Source of the DNA: Microbacterium sp. SY138
GTDB taxonomy: Bacteria > Actinomycetota > Actinomycetes > Actinomycetales > Microbacteriaceae
DNA length: 64,000 bases
Direction: 5' to 3'
NCBI RefSeq assembly: GCF_039729145.1
Contig: NZ_CP155793.1
Coordinates: 558,001 to 622,000 of the forward strand
A program made the translations under genes and the position numbers. Positions 32,147 through 41,574 of the stretch are shown piece after piece. How positions within the stretch are numbered: position 1 is the first letter of the stretch; the number at the start of each line of letters is the position of its first letter. The notes below the pieces were generated by a model. That model was not told the DNA's origin. It searched no databases and saw nothing but the letters and a program-made list of their open reading frames with translations.

Positions 32147-33445
32147 ATGACAGAGCTGTCATCCGCCGCCACGGCGGCCGCGGTCGGCACCACCGGGTTC
32201 AAGGCCCCCGGAACCACGCCGCCGAAGACCCCGCGCGGCTACACGCCGGGCCTCGCCGCCGTGAACTTCGGCGTCTACCTCGCCCTGCTCACCCCGGTCA
32301 TGGTGTCGATGGCATTCAAGATCCAGCACATCGACCCCGTGAACACCGAGGGCAGCCTCGGACTCGTGATGGGCGTGGGTGCGATCTTCGCCCTGATCGC
32401 GAACCCCCTCGTCGGCCGGCTCTCCGACCGCACCACCTCGCGCTGGGGCATGCGTCGTCCGTGGATCCTCGGCGGCGCGATCGTGGGGCTCGGCGGCTTC
32501 CTCCTCATCGGCTCGGCGACCTCCGTGTGGATGGTCCTGCTCGCCTGGTGCCTCGTGCAGACCGCGATGAACGCCGTGCTGGCCGCGGCCAACGCCACGC
32601 TGCCCGATCAGGTGCCGGTCACCAGCCGAGGCAAGGTCTCCGGCATCATCGGCATCACGACCCCGATCGGCATCCTCGCCGGCAGCTTCCTCGTGAACTT
32701 TCTCCCCGGCGACTTCGAGCGCTTCGTGGTGCCCGGCGTGATCGCACTGATCCTCGTGATCGTGTTCGTCCTGATCCTCAAGGATCGCCGCCTCACCGAG
32801 AAGCCGGCCGAGAAGTTCACCGTCGGCATGTTCTTCGGCTCGTTCGTGTTCAACCCGCGCACGCACCCCGACTTCGGCTGGACCTGGCTCACCAAGTTCT
32901 TCGTGATGTTCGGCTACGCCGGTATCGCCACCTTCCTGCCGCTCTACCTCGTCACCAAGTTCGGCCTCGACGAGCAGGGCGCGGTCGGCATCATCCTGGC
33001 CGCCAACCTCGCCTCGATGGCGGCGATGGCGATCTCCTCGCCGCTGGGTGGATTCCTCTCCGACAAGATCGGCAAGCGTCGCCCCTTCGTCGCGATCGCC
33101 GGCGTGATCATGGTGGTCGGGCTGGTCATCCTCGCCGTCGCCCCCGACGTCACGACCGTCATCATCGCGCAGGCGATCATCGGTCTGGGCGCCGGGTCCT
33201 TCCTCTCGGTCGACCTGGCCCTCGCGACCGAGGTGCTGCCCAACCCCGACGACGTGGCCAAGGACCTCGGTGTGCTGAACATCGCCAATGCTCTGCCGCA
33301 GTCCATCGCCCCGGCCATCGCCCCCGGCATCATCGCCATCGGCGCAGCCACACCGCTCGGCGGCTACACCACCTGGTACCTGTTCGGCGCGGTCGTCGCG
33401 CTGGCCGGCGCCGTTCTCGTCTACCGCATCAAGGGAGTCAAGTGA
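32147..33445 (+). CDS. MFS transporter (sugar/glycoside type)
   Basis: The 432-residue protein has 12 predicted membrane helices. The GRLSDRTTSRWGMRRPW loop between helices 2 and 3 is the MFS A-motif in the form common in glycoside/cation symporters, and SDKIGKRRPF is the matching second-half loop. The N-terminal ~35 residues are polar (PGTTPPKTPRGYTPG). It precedes a GH3 glycosidase with a GTGA-type junction, so it likely imports the oligosaccharide or glycoside that the enzyme cleaves. ATG 32147 follows GAAAGGA. Regulation by the double TetR is inferred from the twin operators upstream. Confidence 0.92.
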   Translation: MTELSSAATAAAVGTTGFKAPGTTPPKTPRGYTPGLAAVNFGVYLALLTPVMVSMAFKIQHIDPVNTEGSLGLVMGVGAIFALIANPLVGRLSDRTTSRWGMRRPWILGGAIVGLGGFLLIGSATSVWMVLLAWCLVQTAMNAVLAAANATLPDQVPVTSRGKVSGIIGITTPIGILAGSFLVNFLPGDFERFVVPGVIALILVIVFVLILKDRRLTEKPAEKFTVGMFFGSFVFNPRTHPDFGWTWLTKFFVMFGYAGIATFLPLYLVTKFGLDEQGAVGIILAANLASMAAMAISSPLGGFLSDKIGKRRPFVAIAGVIMVVGLVILAVAPDVTTVIIAQAIIGLGAGSFLSVDLALATEVLPNPDDVAKDLGVLNIANALPQSIAPAIAPGIIAIGAATPLGGYTTWYLFGAVVALAGAVLVYRIKGVK

Positions 33446-33447
33446 CC

Positions 33448-35202
33448 ATGACCGAGACCATCACCGCACGCCCGTGGCTCGACACCGATCTCCCCGTCGA
33501 CGAACGGGTGCAGCTTCTGCTCGACGCCATGACGATCGAGGAGAAGGCCGGGCTCTTCTTCCACACCATGATCGCCATCGGCCACCTCGAAGAGCCGAAC
33601 CCGGTCTTCGCGACTCCATCGGCGCGCGAATTCCTCGAGACCAAGCGGATGACGCACTTCAACCTGCTCGGTGAGGCGCCGACCGGCCGCGAGATCGCGG
33701 CATGGCAGAACGCGCTGCAGCGACTGGCGGCATCCACGCGTCTCGGCATCCCGGTGACGCTGTCGACCGACCCGCGGCACTCGTTCAGCGAGAACCCCGG
33801 TGCGTCGATCCTCGCCGGCCCCTTCTCGCAATGGCCCGAGACCCTCGGCCTCGCCGCCACCCGTGACGAGGCGCTCGTCGAGCGCTTCGCCGACATCGCC
33901 CGACAGGAGTACACGGCGGTCGGGCTGCGGGTCGCGCTGCACCCGCAGGTCGACCTCGCGACTGAGCCGCGGTGGGCGCGGCAGACGGCGACCTTCGGCG
34001 AAGACGCGGAACTGTCGGGAAAGCTCGGCGCCGCCTACATCCGCGGGTTCCAGGGGGAGTCCTTCGGGCCCGGATCGGTGTCGACCATGACGAAGCACTT
34101 CCCCGGAGGCGGTCCGCAGAAGGACGGCGAGGACCCGCACTTCCCCTACGGCCGCGAGCAGATCTATCCTGGCGGCGAGTTCGAGCTTCACCTGAAGCCG
34201 TTCGAAGACGCGCTCGCCGCGGGGACCCGGCAGATGATGCCGTACTACGGGATGCCCGTCGGCACGGAGTACGAGGAGGTGGGATTCGGGTTCAACAAGT
34301 CCGTGATCACCGGCCTGCTGCGTGAGCGCTACGGCTTCGACGGTCTCGTGTGCACCGACTGGGGCCTGATCAGCGACTCCGAGATCTTCGGTCAGCCCTT
34401 CCCCGCACGTGCCTGGGGCGTGGAGGATCTCACGCCGCGCGAGCGCATGAAGAAGGTGCTGGAGGCCGGAGCCGACCAGTTCGGCGGCGAAGCGAACCCG
34501 GAGCTGCTGCTCGAGCTCATCGCCGACGGTGAGGTGACCGAGGAGCGACTCGACGTCTCGGCTCGCCGCATCCTGCGCGAGAAGTTCGAGCTCGGGCTGT
34601 TCGAGAACCCGTACGTCGACGAGGACGCGGCCGACGAGATCGTCGGGCGAGCCGATTTCCGAGCCGCGGGGGAGGTCGCCCAGCGCGCCTCGATCACGGT
34701 GCTCATGAACGACGGTGCCCTGCCGTTGGTCCCCGGCCGCAAGCTCTACGTCGAGGGCGTCGACGCGACGGTCGCTGCATCGTTCGGGGAGATCGTCACG
34801 ACGCCGGAGGAAGCCGACCTGGCCGTCATCCGCCTGCAGGCTCCGTTCGAAGAGCGCGAGACGATGTTCGAGAACTTCTTCCACGCGGGCTCTCTCGCGT
34901 TCTCGGACGATGTGGTCGCGCACGTCCGCGCGGTCGCCGCCGTCGTGCCGACCGTCGTCGACGTGCTCGCGGATCGTCCGCCGATCCTCACCCCGATCGT
35001 CGAGGCCGCGGCCGCGATGACCGTGAACTGGGGGGCCTCGAGCGCCGCGCTCCTCGACGTGCTCAGCGCCGCGTTCCCCGCCCAGGGCAGGCTGCCGTTC
35101 GACCTGCCGCGGTCGATGGACGCTGTCGAAGCCTCCCGTCCCGATGTGCCGTTCGACACCGCCGATCCGCTGTTCCGGTTCGGTCACGGGCTCTCGCTCT
35201 AG
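33448..35202 (+). CDS. Glycoside hydrolase family 3 protein (beta-glucosidase-like, cytoplasmic)
   Basis: The 584-residue protein has the GH3 N-terminal barrel with the substrate-binding KHFPGGG motif (about residue 215) and the nucleophile Asp in GLVCTDWG (about residue 305), then an alpha/beta C-domain ending RLPFDLPRS...FRFGHGLSL. GH3 enzymes release sugars from the non-reducing ends of beta-glucosides, xylosides or related glycans. No signal peptide is present and it is coupled to the MFS transporter, so substrate is probably cleaved inside the cell. The start may instead be GTG 33442, which overlaps the MFS stop and is better spaced from AAGGGAG. The C-terminal FN3 domain of many GH3 enzymes is absent. 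Confidence 0.92.
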   Translation: MTETITARPWLDTDLPVDERVQLLLDAMTIEEKAGLFFHTMIAIGHLEEPNPVFATPSAREFLETKRMTHFNLLGEAPTGREIAAWQNALQRLAASTRLGIPVTLSTDPRHSFSENPGASILAGPFSQWPETLGLAATRDEALVERFADIARQEYTAVGLRVALHPQVDLATEPRWARQTATFGEDAELSGKLGAAYIRGFQGESFGPGSVSTMTKHFPGGGPQKDGEDPHFPYGREQIYPGGEFELHLKPFEDALAAGTRQMMPYYGMPVGTEYEEVGFGFNKSVITGLLRERYGFDGLVCTDWGLISDSEIFGQPFPARAWGVEDLTPRERMKKVLEAGADQFGGEANPELLLELIADGEVTEERLDVSARRILREKFELGLFENPYVDEDAADEIVGRADFRAAGEVAQRASITVLMNDGALPLVPGRKLYVEGVDATVAASFGEIVTTPEEADLAVIRLQAPFEERETMFENFFHAGSLAFSDDVVAHVRAVAAVVPTVVDVLADRPPILTPIVEAAAAMTVNWGASSAALLDVLSAAFPAQGRLPFDLPRSMDAVEASRPDVPFDTADPLFRFGHGLSL

Positions 35203-35223
35203 TCCGGTCGCACCGTCCGGAAG

Positions 35224-35255
35224 ACCGCCCCGCAAGCTTCGGCATGCGGGGCGGT
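35224..35255 (+). terminator. Hairpin terminator after the GH3 gene
   Basis: ACCGCCCCGCA (35224-35234) pairs with TGCGGGGCGGT (35245-35255) across a 10-base loop. The remainder of the 273-base gap to 35476 holds the promoter of the surface protein gene (TAAGAAT near 35388 is a candidate -10) and no gene. Confidence 0.75.
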
Positions 35256-35475
35256 TCGGCGTCCCGGCATCCTCTCGCCGGGAGCATCCCGTCGCTGCAC
35301 GGTCACCACGTTTCGAAATGTCTCGCGCGAAGACGTTCACCGGACGATTTCTGGACGAATGCTGGACTTCTCATTCGGGATCCCGTAAGAATGAGCGCAA
35401 CATCGCTCGGCCGACAGAAGTCGACCCGTGGGGGGGCCATGTGACGCGGAAGATCGCATCACACGGGAGTAGCGA

Positions 35476-38400
35476 ATGGAATTGCAGGAGAGGACTCTGC
35501 GGCGACGCAGAGCGGTAGGAGGAGGCATCGCCGGCGTCACCGTCGGCGCGGTGATCCTCGCGAGTGCACTGGTGCCGACGGCGGCGAATGCGCTGGACGC
35601 GGCGAATCCGAATGATCCGTCTGTCGCGCAGGGGCAGATCATCCAGCTGCCCGCCGCCCTGCTCGGCGGCCTCGACATCGCGGCGCTCGGACACACGCTG
35701 ACGAGCAACCCGGCGGCCCCCGGCTCTGAGCTCGGCGGGCTGGACGTCGGGCTGCTGGAGGCGCTGAGCATCGACGTGGGCACGCTGAACGTGCCGCTCC
35801 TGACCGACGGCACCCCCGGGACGCCCGGTCTGCTGCGACTCGGCGATCTGGGCGCAGCGCAGAGCTTCAGCTCGTCGCCGACCCAGACGCAGTCGATCGC
35901 CTCATCCGGGACCATCACCTCGGGGGGCGCGATCGACACCGGCGCCATCGACGGCAGCGTGAACCCCGGCACCCTCGAGCTCACCGACCTGTTCGACCAG
36001 CTCGCCGTCGCCGGACTCACCGACGCGGTTCTCGACCAGGCGTCGGTCGGTATCGGCGCACTCGCATCGCGTGCCGAATCCAACGCGGGAACGGTCACCT
36101 CCCAGTACCGCATCGCGGATCTGAACCTCGATCTGCACAGCAACCTGGTCGCCGGGCTCTCGGGCACACTCGCCTCCGCGATCCAGGGCACCGTCACCCC
36201 CGTGAGCGATCTCGCCGGCCCCGGCGGAGCGCTGACCGCACTCACCACGACCATCGTCAACACGATCAATGCGATTCCCGACGTGCCGCTCGTCGCGGCG
36301 TTCACCGCGACCGGAGGAACGGTCGCGATCGCCGGACTCGACACGGTCGGACAGACCGTGACCACGCAGGTGCTGCAGACACCGGTGGAGAACACGACGG
36401 GCTCGGTGCTGGTCGATCTGAACACCGGGACGGTGTCCGTCGATCTCGCCAAGATCCTCGTCGAGACCGGGGCTGGGGCCGACCTCAACTCCCTGCCGGC
36501 GAACACCCCGGTGCTGTCGGCCACGACGATCTCCGCGATCCAGCAGGGCATCACCTCCGCCCTCACCGGCACCCACCCCAACAGCTTGAACGGCAAGGTC
36601 TCCACCATCCTGAAGTCGACGTTGGACGCGCTCCAGGTGACGCTGACCGTCGGGGTGGATCTCACGGTGCCGCTCACCGGAACGCCACTGGTGTCAGGGG
36701 ATGTGACGGTCAAGGGCTCGCTGGCGCAGTTCGCCGGCACCGCGACGCCGGTTCCCGTGGTCGCGACCGACATCAGCCTCGCCGGTCTCAACATCGGCGT
36801 CCTGCTGAACCCGGTGGTCGCTGCCGTCACGAATGCGGTCGCCACCACGACGGGTCCGCTCGTGAACACCGCGCTGAACAGCGTGATCCCGCTCGTGCAG
36901 CCCGCGCTCGCCGCGATCACCGGACCGGTGCTCTCGACGCTCGATCCCGTTCTGCAGGGCGTGCTGGCGCAGGTCGCGACCATCACCATCAACGAGCAGC
37001 CGGCGACAGGAGACATCCCCGGAGGGAGCTTCACCGTGCGCGCGCTCGGCGTGAATCTGCTCCCCGCCGTCGGGGGCGGGGTCTCGCTCGACCTCGGATC
37101 GTCGACGGTGAAGGCCGCGGTGGCGGCCGTCCCCGCGATCGACGCGGCCGCCACGGTCCAGGCGGGAACCGACCTCCCTGTGACGGGCTCGGGATGGCCT
37201 GCGAACACGCAGGTCACCATCCAGGTGACCACCGCCGGCGGCGGCATCGTCAACGACCCGTTGCCGGTCACGACCGATGCCAACGGCGCCTTCACCTTCG
37301 CGTACGGGATTCCGGTGGCGACGCCGCCGGGCACCGGCTACATCGTGACGGCGACCGACGGCACCAGCACGGCGACGGACACCACCGAGGTCACTGCTGC
37401 GGCAGCCATCGACGCGGCACCCGCGGTGCAGGCGGGCACGAATCTCGGTGTCTCGGGAACCAACTGGCCCGCGAACACCCAGGTGTCGGTGCAGCTGCGG
37501 GCTCCCGGCGGCGGTGCGAACATCGGTGGTCCCGAACTCGTGACCACCGACGGCTCCGGCACGTTCACGCTGGCCTATCCCGTCCCGGCGGGAACGCCGG
37601 CGGCGACCGGATACGAGGTCACGGCATCGGTCGGCACCCAGACGGCGACCGACACCACCGAGGTGACGGCTGCGCCGGTCGCGTCGATCGACGCAGCCGC
37701 GACCGTCCAGGCGGGCACGAGCCTTCCCATCACCGGCACGAACTGGCCCGCGAACACGCAGGTGTCGGTGCAGCTGACGGCTCCCGGTGGGGGCGCGAAC
37801 GTCGGCGGGCCGGTCACGGCGACCTCCAACGCATCCGGCGAGATCACGCTCGACTACCCGGTTCCCGCGTCTGCGGCGCCGGGCGCGGCGTACACCGTGA
37901 CCGGGACGGCAGGAGCGGTCACCGCGATCGACACGACCGAGGTGACGGCGGCGGCGACCGTCGACGCGGCGGCGACCGTGCAGGCAGGGACGTCGCTTCC
38001 GGTCACCGGAGCGAATTGGCCGGCGAACACGCAGGTGTCGGTGCAGTTGACGGCTCCCGGCGGCGGGAACGTCGGCGGTCCGGAGACGGTGACGACGGAT
38101 GTGTCCGGCGGCTTCACGCTGGACTATCCGGTGCCGGCCTCTGCGACTCCCGGAGCGGGCTACACCGTGACGGCGACCGTCGGCACCCAGACCGCGACCG
38201 ACACGACCGAGGTCACGGCCGCGGCGGCCGTCGACGCAGCGGCGACGGTTCAGGCAGGAACGTCGCTTCCGGTCACGGGGACGAATTGGCCGGCGAACAG
38301 GCAGGTGTCGGTGCAGCTGACCGCTCCCGGCGGTGGTGCGAACGTGGGCGGTCCGGAGACGGTGACCACCGACGGCACGGGCGGCTTCACGCTCGACTAC

Positions 38401-40677
38401 CCGGTGCCGGCCTCTGCGACTCCCGGCACGGGCTACACCGTGACGGCGACCGTCGGCGCCCAGACCGCGACCGACACCACCGAGGTGACGGCGGCGGCCG
38501 CGATCGACGCGGCGGCGACCGTGCAGGCCGGCAGCGATCTGCCTGTCACCGGGACGAACTGGCCGGCCGACACCGAGGTGTCGGTGCAGCTGACCGCTCC
38601 CGGCGGTGCGGCCATCGGCACGCCTCGAACCGCGACGACCGGTGCTCTCGGCGGCTTCGCACTCGACTACCCGGTTCCGGCCGGCACACCCGCAGGGACC
38701 GGCTACACGGTCACGGCTTCGGTGGGTTCGCAGACGGCGACCGACACGACAGAGGTCACAGCGGCTCCGGTCGTGGTGGATGCGGCGGCGCAAGTCCCCG
38801 CGGGCACGAACCTGGCCGTCACCGGTTCCGGGTGGCCGGTGAGCTCCTCGGTGTCGTTGCAGCTGACGGCTCCGGGCGGCGGCGCCGACGTCGGCGGTCC
38901 GGTGACCGCGACCACGGATGCCTCCGGCGCCTTCACGGCGAGTTATCCGGTTCCGGCCGGCACCACGCCGGGAACGGGCTACACGCTCACGGCGACCGCG
39001 GGTGCGGTCACCGGATCGGACACCACCGAGGTGACTGCGGGCGATCCGGGCGACGTCAACACGAACGCGGCAGCCTCGGCGTCCGCCTCGGCTGACGCGA
39101 CGGCAGACGGTGACCCGTCGGCTCAGGCAGCTGCGGAAGCCGCTGCCCTCGCGGATGCCACCTCCGCCGCCTCGGCGGCAGCGACGGCTGATGCCACGTC
39201 GGCGGCTCAGGCCGCGGCGACGACCGATGCCTCGACCACCGCGACCACGGATGTGACCTCCGCGGCCAACGCCTCGGCGGCCGTCGCGGCGCAGGCGGCC
39301 GCGCAAGCGGACGCGTCGGACGACGCGAACGCCGCGGCATCGACGGCGGCGGAGTCGAACTCCTCGGCCTCGTCGGAATCGGCAGCGACCACGGATTCGT
39401 CCACGGACGCATCGTCTGAGGCTTCGGCGAACACGAACGCGACAGCCTCGGCATCCGCTTCGGCGAACGCCGACGCCACCACCGCCGCGGTCGCCGAAGC
39501 GTCCGCGCAGGCCGCGGCCTTCGCCGACGCCACGGCGGAGGGATCGGCTGCGGCCGACCCGGCGGCGGAAGCGGCATCGGAGGCAGCGGCGACCGCGACC
39601 TCGTCCACGGCGGCGACGGCGGATGCCACCTCGGAGGCGAACGCCGGCGCGGCGATCGCCGCCCAGGCGGCAGCGCTGGCCGACGCCACGACGAACACCG
39701 CGGCCGACACATCGGCCACGTCGGATGCGAGTACGAGCGCGGCGTCGAACGCGAGCGCGGCAGCCATCGCGAACGCTTCGACCGATGCGTCTTCGGATGC
39801 GGTCGCCTCGGCGGACGCATCGGCGGAGATCAACACCAACGCCTCCGCGTCGGCGTCGGCCTCTGCGCAGGCCGACGACGACAGTAACGCCTCGGCGGAA
39901 GCAGCGGCAGTGGCTGCGGCACTCGCAGACGCGACCAGCCAGGCATCCGCTGCGGCGGACGTGTCGGCCAACGCCGCGGCCCAGGCAGCGGCGACCACCG
40001 ATGCCTCCACGGATGCCTCGACCACGGCCACCACAGCGGCGAATGCCTCTGCGGCGGCAGCGGCTCAGGCGGCAGCGCAGAACGACGCGACCTCCACCAG
40101 TGCGGCGGATGCCTCGGCTTCGGCCGATGCGGATCCGAACGCCTCGGCGGCAGCGGCGGCGAACGCCTCGTCGTCGGCCACGGCATCGGCGTCGGCTGCA
40201 GCTGACGCCTCGGCCGAAGCCACGGCTGCGGCATCCGCCGATGCCACCGCCAGCGCCTCGGCGGACGCGGCGGCCGACCCGACCGGGAACATCGCCATCG
40301 CGCTCAAGTCCCCGGTGCTGGAGCGTGGCAAGCAACAGACCGCGGTCGGCACGGGCTTCAGGCCCGGCGAGACGGTGACGGGTGTCATGACCTCCGCCCC
40401 CGTGGCGCTGGGAACCCAGGTCGCGAACGCGCAGGGCACGGTCACCTTCACCTGGACCGTTCCCACCGACACCGATCTCGGAACCCACACCGTGACGCTG
40501 ACCGGAGCGACGTCCGGCAGCGTATCGGCCTCGTTCCAGGTGGTGGCGTCGGGTCTGGCCACGACAGGCGGACAGGTCCAGGGCGGATGGATCGCTCTGG
40601 CCGCACTGCTCCTCATGCTCGGCCTGGGGGCGATGAGACTCGCGAGATCCCGACGGCCCCAGGTGCAGACGGAGTGA
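35476..40677 (+). CDS. Giant LATTG-anchored surface protein with Ig-like repeats and Ala/Ser/Asp-rich stalk
   Basis: The 1733-residue protein has a signal peptide at residues 1-38 (MELQERTLRRRRAVGGG...ANA). A ~500-residue N-terminal region rich in Gly/Leu/Thr resembles the 'choice-of-anchor G' proteins. Seven tandem Ig-like repeats of ~90 residues (about 554-1188) share the AVQAGT...TGTNWPANTQVSVQLTAPGGG...DTTEVTAA framework. A ~410-residue Ala/Ser/Asp/Thr-rich stretch, one more divergent Ig-like domain, then LATTGGQ, a hydrophobic helix and RSRRPQVQTE close the protein. The tail is a sorting signal of the LAxTG type used by actinobacterial class E sortases. It is probably a wall-anchored adhesin or fibre. 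The protein has essentially no Cys. ATG 35476 is preceded only by a weak site. Confidence 0.9.
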   Translation: MELQERTLRRRRAVGGGIAGVTVGAVILASALVPTAANALDAANPNDPSVAQGQIIQLPAALLGGLDIAALGHTLTSNPAAPGSELGGLDVGLLEALSIDVGTLNVPLLTDGTPGTPGLLRLGDLGAAQSFSSSPTQTQSIASSGTITSGGAIDTGAIDGSVNPGTLELTDLFDQLAVAGLTDAVLDQASVGIGALASRAESNAGTVTSQYRIADLNLDLHSNLVAGLSGTLASAIQGTVTPVSDLAGPGGALTALTTTIVNTINAIPDVPLVAAFTATGGTVAIAGLDTVGQTVTTQVLQTPVENTTGSVLVDLNTGTVSVDLAKILVETGAGADLNSLPANTPVLSATTISAIQQGITSALTGTHPNSLNGKVSTILKSTLDALQVTLTVGVDLTVPLTGTPLVSGDVTVKGSLAQFAGTATPVPVVATDISLAGLNIGVLLNPVVAAVTNAVATTTGPLVNTALNSVIPLVQPALAAITGPVLSTLDPVLQGVLAQVATITINEQPATGDIPGGSFTVRALGVNLLPAVGGGVSLDLGSSTVKAAVAAVPAIDAAATVQAGTDLPVTGSGWPANTQVTIQVTTAGGGIVNDPLPVTTDANGAFTFAYGIPVATPPGTGYIVTATDGTSTATDTTEVTAAAAIDAAPAVQAGTNLGVSGTNWPANTQVSVQLRAPGGGANIGGPELVTTDGSGTFTLAYPVPAGTPAATGYEVTASVGTQTATDTTEVTAAPVASIDAAATVQAGTSLPITGTNWPANTQVSVQLTAPGGGANVGGPVTATSNASGEITLDYPVPASAAPGAAYTVTGTAGAVTAIDTTEVTAAATVDAAATVQAGTSLPVTGANWPANTQVSVQLTAPGGGNVGGPETVTTDVSGGFTLDYPVPASATPGAGYTVTATVGTQTATDTTEVTAAAAVDAAATVQAGTSLPVTGTNWPANRQVSVQLTAPGGGANVGGPETVTTDGTGGFTLDYPVPASATPGTGYTVTATVGAQTATDTTEVTAAAAIDAAATVQAGSDLPVTGTNWPADTEVSVQLTAPGGAAIGTPRTATTGALGGFALDYPVPAGTPAGTGYTVTASVGSQTATDTTEVTAAPVVVDAAAQVPAGTNLAVTGSGWPVSSSVSLQLTAPGGGADVGGPVTATTDASGAFTASYPVPAGTTPGTGYTLTATAGAVTGSDTTEVTAGDPGDVNTNAAASASASADATADGDPSAQAAAEAAALADATSAASAAATADATSAAQAAATTDASTTATTDVTSAANASAAVAAQAAAQADASDDANAAASTAAESNSSASSESAATTDSSTDASSEASANTNATASASASANADATTAAVAEASAQAAAFADATAEGSAAADPAAEAASEAAATATSSTAATADATSEANAGAAIAAQAAALADATTNTAADTSATSDASTSAASNASAAAIANASTDASSDAVASADASAEINTNASASASASAQADDDSNASAEAAAVAAALADATSQASAAADVSANAAAQAAATTDASTDASTTATTAANASAAAAAQAAAQNDATSTSAADASASADADPNASAAAAANASSSATASASAAADASAEATAAASADATASASADAAADPTGNIAIALKSPVLERGKQQTAVGTGFRPGETVTGVMTSAPVALGTQVANAQGTVTFTWTVPTDTDLGTHTVTLTGATSGSVSASFQVVASGLATTGGQVQGGWIALAALLLMLGLGAMRLARSRRPQVQTE
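37135..39042 (+). repeat. Seven ~270-base tandem repeats encoding Ig-like domains
   Basis: Consecutive units of ~88-93 codons are highly alike at DNA level, especially units 3-5 (CAGGTGTCGGTGCAG and neighbouring stretches recur). Edge units 1 and 7 are most diverged, the pattern expected from repeated unequal crossover in the centre. Confidence 0.85.
39055..40285 (+). repeat. Low-complexity Ala/Ser/Asp/Thr-coding region
   Basis: About 410 codons are almost only GCx, TCx, GAx and ACx. Recurrent blocks such as NTNATASASASA, AAAxAAALADAT and AAQAAATTDAST repeat about every 85-95 residues, so the region is a degenerate higher-order repeat. It is probably an extended or helical stalk. Confidence 0.75.
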
Positions 40678-40699
40678 TCGCGATGCAGGAACGCTGAGT

Positions 40700-40732
40700 G
40701 GTCGGGACCGTTTCCCCACGGCGGTCCCGACC
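40700..40732 (+). terminator. Hairpin terminator after the LATTG surface protein gene
   Basis: GGTCGGGACCG (40700-40710) pairs with CGGTCCCGACC (40722-40732) across an 11-base loop, between the surface protein and the DUF5819 gene. Confidence 0.7.
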
Positions 40733-40755
40733 CTCGGCGGTACGGAGGGAAGTGA

Positions 40756-41574
40756 ATGAGCACGAAACTCGAGTCCTCACCGGAGACCGACGTGTCCGCG
40801 TCGGGTGACACGGCCGTGGTGCGTCCGCGTCCGACCTGGTGGGTGAAGCTCATCGCCTTCGCCGCCTGCCTCCTGACGTTGTGGCATATCGGGGCGTCCT
40901 TCCTGTGGATCGCGCCGTACTCCGCCCTGCGGGAGATCCCCACACAGGAGGTGCTGGCCGGGTACATGCTGCCGATGTTCGGACAGTCCTGGAGCGTCTT
41001 CGCGCCGGAGCCGATCAACGGCGACTACCACTTCAACGTCCGTGCCGTCATCGAGAAGGACGGCGAGCAGGTCGAGACCGGCTGGGTCAGCGCCACCGAC
41101 GTCGAGCTGTCGATGATCCGCTACAACCTCTTCCCGCCCCGCGCCGGTATCCAGTCCAGCGAGGTGGCGAGTGGACAGATGAACGCCTACAACAAGCTGA
41201 ACGCCGATCAGCAGGCCGTGGTCGGTCTTGACTTCGCGAAGGACGACGGGGAGGAGTGGATGGTGCGCTCGTTCGAGAAGCTCGAGGGCGACAACCCGTC
41301 GACGGAGGCGTACATGGCCGAAGAGCACCTCTCCACCGCGTACGCGACCCAGGTGGCCTATGCGATCTGGGGTGCGGATGCCGTGGTCAAAGTGCAGTAC
41401 CGCGTGAGTCGTCAGAACGTGGTCCCGTACGAGGATCGCAACGATCCGAGCGCACAGCGGCCCGATCCGACGTTCTCGACCACCGGATGGAGACTTCCCA
41501 TAGAAGAGGAAGGGCAGAGCCGTGAGAACTTCGCGGACACCTTCCGCGCCCAGTTCGAGAGGATCCAGCCGTGA
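40756..41574 (+). CDS. DUF5819 family membrane-anchored protein
   Basis: The 272-residue protein has a polar N-terminus, one membrane helix at about residues 30-55 (WVKLIAFAACLLTLWHIGASFLW), then an extracytoplasmic domain containing PMFGQSWSVFAPEPINGDYHFNVRA, the characteristic opening of DUF5819. ATG 40756 follows GGAGGGAAGTGA. It overlaps the downstream HTTM gene by four bases, so the two products very probably act together. No catalytic motif is recognised and the function of the family is unknown. Confidence 0.85.
   Translation: MSTKLESSPETDVSASGDTAVVRPRPTWWVKLIAFAACLLTLWHIGASFLWIAPYSALREIPTQEVLAGYMLPMFGQSWSVFAPEPINGDYHFNVRAVIEKDGEQVETGWVSATDVELSMIRYNLFPPRAGIQSSEVASGQMNAYNKLNADQQAVVGLDFAKDDGEEWMVRSFEKLEGDNPSTEAYMAEEHLSTAYATQVAYAIWGADAVVKVQYRVSRQNVVPYEDRNDPSAQRPDPTFSTTGWRLPIEEEGQSRENFADTFRAQFERIQP

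Noticed and set aside
37135..39042. CRISPR-like or mobile-element repeat array
   Set aside because: Units are contiguous, in frame and encode Ig-like domains; there are no unique spacers and no cas genes.
36694..40719. A 1341-codon open frame opposite the surface protein gene
   Set aside because: Its composition is almost only Arg, Gly, Val and Cys mirroring the repeat DNA. It has no start signal, and the plus-strand frame has a signal peptide, Ig repeats and a sorting signal.
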